The notes below the pieces were generated by a model. The model was not told the origin of the DNA. It saw only the letters and a list, made by a program, of their open reading frames with translations, and made no database searches. DNA of 53,934 nt from Candidatus Adiutrix sp. Its GTDB lineage: Bacteria > Desulfobacterota > Desulfarculia > Adiutricales > Adiutricaceae. Shown here piece by piece: positions 47,868 through 53,934 of this stretch (positions are counted from its first letter, which is position 1; each line of letters begins with the position of its first letter). Both the position numbers and the translations under genes were made by a program. The DNA lies in the NCBI GenBank assembly GCA_031263565.1, contig JAISFR010000039.1, positions 1 through 53,934 on the forward strand, in the 5' to 3' direction.

Positions 47868-49673
47868 ATGAACCTCAAAAATATCAGGAATATAGCCATC
47901 ATTGCCCATGTCGATCACGGAAAAACCACCCTGGTCGACGCCATGCTCTGGCAGAGCGGCCTTTTCCGCGACAATCAGGAGGTCCGGGAACGGGTCATGG
48001 ACAGCCTGGACCTGGAACGGGAAAAAGGCATCACCATCATGGCCAAAAACACGGCCGTCAACTATCGGGACTTTAAAATCAATATTGTCGACACCCCCGG
48101 CCACGCCGATTTCGGCGGCGAGGTGGAGCGCACCCTGACCATGGTCGACGGGGTCCTGCTGCTGGTGGACGCTTCCGAGGGTCCCCTGCCCCAGACCCGG
48201 TTCGTCCTGGGCAAAGCCCTGGGCCGGGGCCTGCCGATCATCGCGGTCATCAACAAAATCGACCGGCCCGACCGCCGGCCGGCCGAAGTTCTGGACGAAC
48301 TCTATTCCCTGTTCATAGATCTGGACGCCGATGAAGAGCAGCTCGACTTTCCGGTGCTCTATAGCAACGCCAAAGCCGGCCTGGCCTTTGAGAGCCTGGA
48401 AGAGGCCGACCAGGCTGAAACAGGCTCTTTGGAGCCTCTTTTTTCGGCCATCATCAACCACCTGCCGGCCCCCGACGGATCGTCCGAGGCCCCGGCCCGC
48501 TTTCTGGTCACCAATCTGGACTGGTCGGACTATGTGGGCCGTCTGCTCATCGGACCGCTTCGCCAGGGCCGCCTGACGGCCGGGCAGGAGGTGGCCCTGA
48601 TGAAAGGCGGGCAGGTCGTCCGCCGGGCCCCGCTCAAAGTATTGTACAGCTACCAGGGTTTGAGCCGGGTGGAGGCCACGGAACTTTCCGCCGGGGATAT
48701 CGTGGCCCTGGCCGGGCTCGACGACGCCTTCATCGGCGACACCCTGGCCGACCCGGAAAATCCGGAAGCCCTGCCGACGGTAGTGGTTGACGAACCCACC
48801 CTGGCCATGGAATTTTCGGTCAACAGTTCACCCCTGGCCGGCCAGGACGGGCGCCTTCTGACTTCCCGCCAGATCAAGGACCGGCTGGATAAAGAAGCTC
48901 TCTACAATGTTTCCGTGCGGGTGGCCCAGGTTCCGGACCGGCCCGATTCCTATCAGGTCAGCGCCCGGGGAGAACTGCAATTGGCCGTGCTGGTGGAAAC
49001 CATGCGGCGGGAGGGCTTTGAACTGAGCCTGGGGCCGCCGCGTATCATCCTCCGCGAAGTGAACGGCAAAACGCACGAACCGCTGGAACTGGCGGTCATC
49101 GACGTGCCCGAGGAGGTCGTGGGGGTGGTCACCGAAAAGCTCAGCGCCCGGCGCGGCCAGGTCGTCAGGCTGACCAACCACGGCTCCGGGCGGGTGCGCC
49201 TGGAGCTGGAAGTGCCCTCCAGGGGGCTGATCGGCTATCGCAGCCAATTTTTGACCGACACCCGGGGGACCGGCCTTTTGAACACCCTGGTCATCGGCAG
49301 CACCCCTTATCTGGGGCCCATCAAAGGCCGGCCCAACGGCTCTCTGGTTTCCGACCGCTCGGGCGCGGCCGTGACCTATGCCCTTTACCATCTGGAGCCC
49401 CGGGGCACGATCTTCGCCAGCCCGGGCGACCCGGTCTACCCCGGGCTGATCATCGGCGAAAATTCCCGGGCGGAGGATCTCTACGTCAACCCCTGCAAAG
49501 AGAAAAAGCTGACCAACATCCGGGCCAGCGGCTCCGACGAGGCCCTGCGCCTGACCCCGCCCCGCCGTTTCTCCCTGGAAGAGGCCATCGAATACCTCCG
49601 CGAAGACGAAATCCTGGAAGTGACCCCCAAAGCCATCCGTCTGCGCAAGCGGCCGGATGAAAAAAAGAAATAA
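47868..49673 (+). CDS. typA: GTP-binding protein TypA/BipA
   Basis: 601 residues. GTPase domain: [15 protein letters not shown] (G1), [11 protein letters not shown] (G2), [16 protein letters not shown] (G3), NKIDRPD (G4), followed by EF-G-like domains and the BipA-specific C terminus ([52 protein letters not shown]). It is a ribosome-associated GTPase needed at low temperature and for ribosome assembly. The ATG at 47868 has no strong ribosome-binding site; no better start is seen. The 165-base gap before it holds one copy of the 26-base repeat. Confidence 0.97.
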   Translation: MNLKNIRNIAIIAHVDHGKTTLVDAMLWQSGLFRDNQEVRERVMDSLDLEREKGITIMAKNTAVNYRDFKINIVDTPGHADFGGEVERTLTMVDGVLLLVDASEGPLPQTRFVLGKALGRGLPIIAVINKIDRPDRRPAEVLDELYSLFIDLDADEEQLDFPVLYSNAKAGLAFESLEEADQAETGSLEPLFSAIINHLPAPDGSSEAPARFLVTNLDWSDYVGRLLIGPLRQGRLTAGQEVALMKGGQVVRRAPLKVLYSYQGLSRVEATELSAGDIVALAGLDDAFIGDTLADPENPEALPTVVVDEPTLAMEFSVNSSPLAGQDGRLLTSRQIKDRLDKEALYNVSVRVAQVPDRPDSYQVSARGELQLAVLVETMRREGFELSLGPPRIILREVNGKTHEPLELAVIDVPEEVVGVVTEKLSARRGQVVRLTNHGSGRVRLELEVPSRGLIGYRSQFLTDTRGTGLLNTLVIGSTPYLGPIKGRPNGSLVSDRSGAAVTYALYHLEPRGTIFASPGDPVYPGLIIGENSRAEDLYVNPCKEKKLTNIRASGSDEALRLTPPRRFSLEEAIEYLREDEILEVTPKAIRLRKRPDEKKK

Positions 49674-49736
49674 AAATGTTTTCCGATGGGGCGGCCTGAG
49701 GCCCGCGAGTCAAAAAGCGTCGGCCTGGGAAGTTCC

Positions 49737-50027
49737 TTAAAATTCAACTTCGTAAATTACACTGATGGTCATCAACAGGGTCGTCAGCCCGTAGACCGCC
49801 AGGACGGCTTTCAGCGACAATCTTTCCGCGAGGGATTTGCTGAGCGCCTGCCGATTAATTCTGAGATGGCGGGCACAGGTCGCGATCAATAAAACTCCGC
49901 CAACTTCATGGATGAACTTGACCAGAAATGACTCACAATGGAAGAATAAAAAAAGGCCGCTGATGACTACCAGGCCACCCAGTATAATCAATTTTGAATT
50001 TATTTTTGACCGCGCTTCCGTCCTCAT
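49737..50027 (-). CDS. Small membrane protein, DUF4405-like, partner of TetR
   Basis: 96 residues with three hydrophobic helices (LIILGGLVVISGLFLFF, FIHEVGGVLLIATCARHL, AVYGLTTLLMTISVIY). The His in FIHEVGG and ARHLRINRQ recall the b-type cytochrome-like DUF4405 family, where two His may ligate heme. It starts 17 bases after the TetR stop on the same strand and is probably its target and co-transcribed partner. GC is somewhat lower than average. Weak ribosome-binding site (GGGAAAG). Confidence 0.65.
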   Translation of the reverse strand: MRTEARSKINSKLIILGGLVVISGLFLFFHCESFLVKFIHEVGGVLLIATCARHLRINRQALSKSLAERLSLKAVLAVYGLTTLLMTISVIYEVEF

Positions 50028-50043
50028 CGTTCTTTCCCTGTCC

Positions 50044-50718
50044 TTATTCTATGGGGGTTGTCAATAGCCCGTTAATCATGAACTCCATGGCCCAGTGACC
50101 GCGAGTCTCGCCCTCGCCGCTCAGGATGAGGCTCTGGCCAAGCCGGGCCATATTCGGATACGCTTTGGGGTCGAGCCCGTCAATGGCTTGTCTCATTCGC
50201 TCCCATGGATAGCCCTGTTCCCGCCTGGCGTCCTGTTCAGCGGAAACGGCCGAAGCATGAACCAAGATGGCGTCCAGAGCCCAGGCGGCGGTGCGCTGAT
50301 CAAGGCCGCCTTCAAGCAAGAGGCTGACGATGGTCTCCATCAGCCGGAAAGTGTTGGGTCCGGTGGAAACGGCGCTGACGGCCAGTTGCCCCAGGCCGGG
50401 CCGGGCTGTCAAGACCTTCATATAGGACCAGATTGTCGTTTTCAGCCTGGCCCGCCAGGAACTTTTGGACTTTGGCGGAATCTCCACCTCCCCAAGAGCC
50501 CGGTCAAGGATCAGGCTTTTAAGTTCCTCAAGGTTGGCCACATAAACATAGAGCGAAGCCGCCCCCGTATCCAGAGCTGCGGCTATCTTTCTAAGGCTCA
50601 GGCCGTCCAGACCGTCACGGGTCAGTATTTCCACGGCCTGGTCAACTATGGACTCGCGGCTGAGCGGTGCTTTGGCCGGTCGTGCCCGGCGGCTTTTAAT
50701 TTCTTTTTTCTCTGCCAT
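50044..50718 (-). CDS. TetR-family transcriptional regulator
   Basis: 224 residues. N-terminal helix-turn-helix at about 21-71: RESIVDQAVEILTRDGLDGLSLRKIAAALDTGAASLYVYVANLEELKSLIL. The C-terminal ligand domain (residues 75-220) is only weakly conserved. Two palindromes in and near its own promoter (50735-50753 and 50768-50798) are good candidates for its operators, so it is likely autorepressed. The membrane protein that follows is the only gene in reach. GGAGGCGAG precedes the ATG. Confidence 0.93.
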   Translation of the reverse strand: MAEKKEIKSRRARPAKAPLSRESIVDQAVEILTRDGLDGLSLRKIAAALDTGAASLYVYVANLEELKSLILDRALGEVEIPPKSKSSWRARLKTTIWSYMKVLTARPGLGQLAVSAVSTGPNTFRLMETIVSLLLEGGLDQRTAAWALDAILVHASAVSAEQDARREQGYPWERMRQAIDGLDPKAYPNMARLGQSLILSGEGETRGHWAMEFMINGLLTTPIE

Positions 50719-50734
50719 CTCGCCTCCAACTGAA

Positions 50735-50753
50735 CCTGAATTCAGTATTCAGG
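50735..50753 (-). promoter_or_regulatory. Palindrome near the tetR start point, candidate operator
   Basis: Perfect seven-base arms CCTGAAT and ATTCAGG around TCAGT. It lies just downstream of the -10 element of the tetR promoter, an ideal place for repression. Confidence 0.55.
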
Positions 50754-50756
50754 AAT

Positions 50757-50785
50757 AAGATAAACTAACGAACGATGTTTGTCAA
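50757..50785 (-). promoter_or_regulatory. Sigma70-type promoter of tetR
   Basis: On the minus strand TTGACA (50780-50785), 17 bases, TATCTT (50757-50762). Flanked by two inverted repeats. Confidence 0.7.
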
Positions 50786-50798
50786 GAACAGTGTTCGT
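50768..50798 (-). promoter_or_regulatory. ACGAAC/GTTCGT inverted repeat spanning the -35 element
   Basis: Six-base arms ACGAAC (50768-50773) and GTTCGT (50793-50798), 19 bases apart, covering the -35 element. A second possible TetR or other repressor site. Confidence 0.35.
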
Positions 50799-50986
50799 CA
50801 GGGAGTATGCCGTCGCCAAATGGGAAGACATCCCGAAAGAAATGGGCGGCCTTATAAAGGATATGATGCGATTACTTAAATAAAGGCCATCCTGTTTGAC
50901 AGTTCACCCCTGGTGAACCTATAATCAAGCCGGCTTGGCTCTTCCAGGGGAACGGGAGAAAAAAAGCCAGCCCGGAAGGCCGGACC

Positions 50987-51418
50987 ATGAAAATTTATAT
51001 CGCCTCCAGCGCCCGAAACCTGCACGGAGTGCAGCTTCTGCGCGACGCCCTGAACGAGCGGGGCCACCTGGTGCTGGACTGGACGGCCCTGGCCCCTCCG
51101 CTCCCCGACCACCTCTCCCCCGAGGAACGCCGGGCCGCCCTGGATTCGGATGAACGGGGCGAGATTTTTAAATTTTGCTCCCAAGCTTGCCAGGAAGCCG
51201 ATTTACTGATCTATCTGGGCCCGTCCGGCCAGGACGCCGCCTGCGAAGTGGGCCTGGCCCTGGCCGCCGGGGTGCCGGTTATCGGCCTGTCGGCCCCCAC
51301 GGAAAAACCAGGCCTGATTCTCAGCCGGGCCGTGGGCTTCTGGGCTGGCGACATCCGGGCCTGCCTGAAGCGGGTGGAGCAGTTGGCCGCCAAAGGGAAT
51401 CTCAGGGAAGCGCCGTGA
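50987..51418 (+). CDS. Nucleoside 2-deoxyribosyltransferase-like protein
   Basis: 143 residues with a Rossmann-like fold. The beginning KIYIASSARNLHGVQLLRDALNERGHLV and the later SQACQEADLLIYLGPSGQDAACEVGLALAAGVPVIGLSAP match the nucleoside 2-deoxyribosyltransferase-like/DUF4406 superfamily, with the D-E pattern. Such proteins act on nucleosides or related N-glycosides; true activity cannot be inferred. The gene overlaps the next start (GTGA), and an ATG at 50987 is preceded by GGCCGGACC rather than a good ribosome-binding site, so the start is plausible but not proven. Confidence 0.75.
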   Translation: MKIYIASSARNLHGVQLLRDALNERGHLVLDWTALAPPLPDHLSPEERRAALDSDERGEIFKFCSQACQEADLLIYLGPSGQDAACEVGLALAAGVPVIGLSAPTEKPGLILSRAVGFWAGDIRACLKRVEQLAAKGNLREAP

Positions 51419-51873
51419 GCAAAGAATACGATCCCCCCATGCACACCGCCGAACACGTTCTGAACCAGACCATGATCAGGCTCTTCGGCAGCGGCCGGAA
51501 TTTCAGCGCCCACCTGAACCGGGGCAAATCCAAATGCGATTACCATTATGGGCGGGACTTGAGCGAGGCCGAAGCCCGGCAATTGGAAGAGGAAGTCAAC
51601 CGCGTCCTGGCCCTGGACCTGCCGGTGACCGAGGACTTCGTCTCGCCGGCCGAAGCCGCCGGACTGGTCAACCTGGCCAAGCTGCCCCCGGAGGTCAAAG
51701 CCGACCCCGCGGGCCGCATCCGTCTGGTCAGAATCGGGGACTATGATCTGTGCCCCTGCATCGGCGCCCACGTCAGTTCCACCGCCCTGGCCTGGCCTTT
51801 CCGGCTGATCTCCCACTCGTTTACCGAGCCGAACCTGCTGCGCCTGCGCTTTAAATTGGGCCCCGGCCTCTGA
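51415..51873 (+). CDS. AlaX-like tRNA-editing-domain protein
   Basis: 152 residues. Seen: HTAEHVLNQ with HxxxH and DLCPCIGAHV with Cys and His, the zinc ligands of the AlaRS/ThrRS editing (second additional) domain. It is a stand-alone editing domain of the AlaX type, which deacylates mischarged tRNA, though specificity (Ser, Gly or Thr) cannot be told. It begins with GTG overlapping the stop of the preceding gene; the short AAAGGGAAT upstream serves as the ribosome-binding site. The conserved spacing of the ligands looks intact. Confidence 0.8.
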   Translation: MSKEYDPPMHTAEHVLNQTMIRLFGSGRNFSAHLNRGKSKCDYHYGRDLSEAEARQLEEEVNRVLALDLPVTEDFVSPAEAAGLVNLAKLPPEVKADPAGRIRLVRIGDYDLCPCIGAHVSSTALAWPFRLISHSFTEPNLLRLRFKLGPGL

Positions 51874-51933
51874 ATAATATAGCTATATTATCAGAATTCA
51901 AGTTGTGGAGCTATCACAGTGTATTTTGAGGTA

Positions 51934-52929
51934 TTATTTTTCTCGCCCAAAATCAGTCAGCCGGTATTTTTGAGTAGGGCTTTTAGGCGAATCAGGCTCG
52001 GTGCGCTCCACCCAGCCGCTTTTCAGAGCCGGGTCGAGGTAGTTCTTTCTGAAGGTGGGACGATGGGATAAGCCAAGGGCCGCCATAAGATCAGCGGCCC
52101 TCAAAGGGCCTTTGCGGAGAGCTTTAATGACGCTTCTTACTTGGTCGGTTACTTGATCGCTTACTTGGTCGGCATTCAGGGCGTTAAGAAGGGATTGCAG
52201 CATGAATTCAATAAAAATCGTGGCTTTCGCTTCTTTATCCGCCTGGGCCAAAGCCGCGTAATAGTCGCTTTGGTTTTCCTTTATGACGGTTTCTACCGGC
52301 AGATAGGCCAGAGGCGGCTTCCAGGCTTTGAGGATCACAGTTTGCCATAAACGCCCCATACGGCCGTTACCGTCGCTGAAGGGGTGAATGAACTCAAACT
52401 CGTAATGAAACAAGGAACTGGCCACCAGGGGATGCTCCTTGGTTTCGGCCAGCCAAGCCATCAGATCGCCCATCAGAAAAGGAATCCGCTTGGCCGGTGG
52501 AGCCATGTGTACCAGTTGCCCGCCTTTAAAAACCCCGACGCTGCCGGAGCGAAAATGGCCGGCGTCATCCATCAGCCCAGTCATCATCAGCTTGTGAGCG
52601 GCCAAAAGCTCGTCCGTCGAGGTGGGACTCCAGCCTTCCAAAGCTTCATAGGCGGCGAAAGCGTTTTTGACTTCCTGTATTTCCCTGGCGCTTCCGGCCA
52701 CCCGGCGGCCATTGAGAACCGCCGTGACTTCCGTCAAAGTTAGTGTGTTGTTCTCAATGGCCAACGAGGCCTGAATACTGCGCAGGAGGTTTTCACGGCG
52801 CAATTTTGGAGTAAGGCTTTTGTCGCCTAACGCGGTGAACCGCCCGACCGCCCCGGCAATTTCGGCCACTAAGGTCAGAATGCTTGGCGTTATTTCATAA
52901 GGTGGCCGGTAGCTGGCTTCTTTAGACAT
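51934..52929 (-). CDS. Fic-family protein (class II, with C-terminal winged helix)
   Basis: 331 residues. Inhibitory motif SLAIEN at 55-60, ahead of the Fic core, makes it class II (autoinhibited). Active-site loop HPFSDGNGRMGR at 182-193 keeps the catalytic His and both Arg residues. The end (SVIKALRKGPLRAADLMAALGLSHRPTFRKNYLDPALKSGWVERT) is a winged helix, so it probably binds DNA. Fic proteins transfer AMP to hydroxyl groups of target proteins. It stands alone on the minus strand, downstream of the AbgB-like gene; target unknown. Confidence 0.9.
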   Translation of the reverse strand: MSKEASYRPPYEITPSILTLVAEIAGAVGRFTALGDKSLTPKLRRENLLRSIQASLAIENNTLTLTEVTAVLNGRRVAGSAREIQEVKNAFAAYEALEGWSPTSTDELLAAHKLMMTGLMDDAGHFRSGSVGVFKGGQLVHMAPPAKRIPFLMGDLMAWLAETKEHPLVASSLFHYEFEFIHPFSDGNGRMGRLWQTVILKAWKPPLAYLPVETVIKENQSDYYAALAQADKEAKATIFIEFMLQSLLNALNADQVSDQVTDQVRSVIKALRKGPLRAADLMAALGLSHRPTFRKNYLDPALKSGWVERTEPDSPKSPTQKYRLTDFGREK

Positions 52930-52946
52930 GCGACGATTAAGTTATT

Positions 52947-52964
52947 TATTGACAGAGCCTTAAT
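52947..52964 (+). repeat. 18-bp repeat, copy 2
   Basis: Identical to 16268-16285 (TATTGACAGAGCCTTAAT), here between the AbgB-like stop and the fic start. Both copies lie immediately 3' of a minus-strand hydrolase gene. Confidence 0.6.
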
Positions 52965-52966
52965 TG

Positions 52967-53934
52967 CTACGGCTGACGGCTCAGGAGCCCGGCGATGGGT
53001 TCGTAAGGGCGGGCCTGGCGGCGGTCGTGGAATTCCTTTTTGGCTTCCTCGACCAGGGCCGGGTTCCTGGCCAGGTCGAAGACGGCCCCGGCCAGGGCCT
53101 TGGCCATGAGTTTGGAGCCCTTCAGGCCCAGGGGGCTGCCGGCGCAGGCCACCGCCTGCCAACTGTGGTGGGGCACGCCCACCGGCCAGGCGACGCCCCA
53201 GAGCGTGGAAGTGGGCATGATGTTGGCCACGTCCCCCACATCGCTGGAAGCCATGACGAAACCGCCCCGATCAAAGCAGGCCACCGGTTTTTTGGCCAGC
53301 ACCCGACAGTCGCCCTCCAAAACAAAAGGCTTGTTCCGGGCCGCCCGGACCTGGGCCTCGGGCAGCGTGGCCTGAATTTCCCGGGCAAAGGCCAGATCTT
53401 TTTCATCATAATCGGCCTCGCCCGCGAAGTTCAGGAGATTGTCCTCCAGCAGCCGGTCAAGGACCAGGTTGGGCAGGGTGTTGTAGCAGCCCCCGACGAG
53501 TTCGTAGGCCACTTCCGTTTCGGTCATCAGGGCCGCGCCTTTGGCCACTTTGACCAGACGGCCGAAAAGGGAGGCCAGTTCCATATCGTGAGGCGAACGG
53601 ACGTAATACCAGACCTCGGCCTCGGGCGGCACGATGTTGGGGGCCAGACCGCCGTTGGTGACCACATAGTGGAGGCGGTCCTGATCCATCATGTGTTCCC
53701 GGAGGTAGTTGGCGCCCACGTTCATCAGCTCCACCGCGTCCAGCGCGCTGCGGCCGGCCTCGGGCGAGGCCCCGGCGTGGGCGCTGCGGCCCTGGAAACG
53801 AAACTTGGCCGAAATCATGGCGGTCATGGTGCTTCCGGTGACGCAGCTGAAATCCGACGGGTGCCAGGCCAGGGCGACATCGGCGCCTTCAAAGTAGCCG
53901 TCCTGGGCCATGACCGATTTCCCGACCAACTGTT
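52967..53934 (-). CDS. AbgB-like M20-family amidohydrolase, 5' end cut by the window
   Basis: At least 320 residues, running off the right edge. Seen: AWHPSDFSCVTGSTMTAMISAKFRFQGRSAHAGASPEAGRSALDAVELMNVGANYLREHM, which is the dimerisation-domain insert of M20D peptidases, then TNGGLAPNIVPPEAEVWYYVRSP and DVGDVANIMPTSTLWGVAWPVGVPHHSWQAVACAG. These are close to the p-aminobenzoyl-glutamate hydrolase subunit AbgB. N-terminal metal ligands lie outside the window. Hydrolyses amide bonds of acylated amino acids; substrate open. Fic follows 40 bases later. Confidence 0.9.
   Translation of the reverse strand, partial: QLVGKSVMAQDGYFEGADVALAWHPSDFSCVTGSTMTAMISAKFRFQGRSAHAGASPEAGRSALDAVELMNVGANYLREHMMDQDRLHYVVTNGGLAPNIVPPEAEVWYYVRSPHDMELASLFGRLVKVAKGAALMTETEVAYELVGGCYNTLPNLVLDRLLEDNLLNFAGEADYDEKDLAFAREIQATLPEAQVRAARNKPFVLEGDCRVLAKKPVACFDRGGFVMASSDVGDVANIMPTSTLWGVAWPVGVPHHSWQAVACAGSPLGLKGSKLMAKALAGAVFDLARNPALVEEAKKEFHDRRQARPYEPIAGLLSRQP

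Noticed and set aside
1-53934. CRISPR arrays, tRNA or rRNA genes, transposases
   Set aside because: No regularly spaced repeats, no T-loop-like GGTTCGAATC pattern in an intergenic gap, and no transposase or integrase motifs were seen.

Overview
The window looks like chromosomal DNA of a GC-rich, Gram-negative, strictly anaerobic bacterium, most likely a Desulfobacterota (deltaproteobacterial) relative. The evidence is a DsrC with both C-terminal cysteines, a formate--tetrahydrofolate ligase, a Kdo transferase (lipopolysaccharide), TrmFO, several amino-acid-directed enzymes and an oxygen-free gene repertoire. The lineage is an inference from gene content; there is no rRNA or tRNA gene here. 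Coding density is high, genes commonly overlap by 1-4 bases, and no CRISPR array, intact insertion sequence or prophage is visible.

Layout. Bases 1-5729 (+): a tight operon of a small conserved-looking protein (cut at the window edge), a RidA-like deaminase, a fold-type-I PLP enzyme, an 82-residue protein, a fused cobalamin-binding/TIM-barrel protein built like glutamate mutase sigma+epsilon, and a P-loop protein that may be its reactivase. Bases 5840-6858: two unrecognised genes with lower GC. Bases 7080-14725: larB, rlmE, fhs, tsaE, an AarF/UbiB kinase-like protein and an unusual membrane protein. Bases 14825-19466 (-): map, MTA/purine nucleoside phosphorylase, Sel1 protein, acetamidase/formamidase and a PuuP-like permease. 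Bases 19612-30816 (-): recJ, hisC, dnaA, ftsK, a TPR protein with two decayed GGDEF-like regions, dsrC, scpA and a Phd-type antitoxin gene coupled to scpA. Bases 31127-34842 (+): an operon of two methyltransferases, an asparagine-synthetase-like enzyme without glutaminase cysteine, and a MOSC protein. Bases 34853-46510 (-): metal ABC permease, NYN protein, smpB, a membrane protein, dusB, GH31-like protein, waaA, periplasmic TPR protein, trmFO and a DUF362 ferredoxin. Bases 46941-49673 (+): HU/IHF protein, small CxxC protein and typA. Bases 49737-53934: TetR with its membrane-protein partner, a deoxyribosyltransferase-like/AlaX-like pair, a Fic protein, and the 3' part of an AbgB-like amidohydrolase.

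The strongest candidate for an undescribed system is the 483-5729 cassette. A PLP enzyme, a B12 enzyme with a displaced Asp in its DxHxxG motif, a tiny partner protein, a P-loop ATPase and a RidA protein fit an amino-acid rearrangement or fermentation route, but no known pathway operon that I can recall has this composition. A second candidate is the 31127-34842 operon, which resembles a small amide-forming tailoring or biosynthetic unit. Several clear sigma70-type promoters (fhs, tsaE, dsrC, the methyltransferase operon, the HU gene, the CxxC protein, tetR) can be read directly, as can inverted repeats and two short dispersed repeats.
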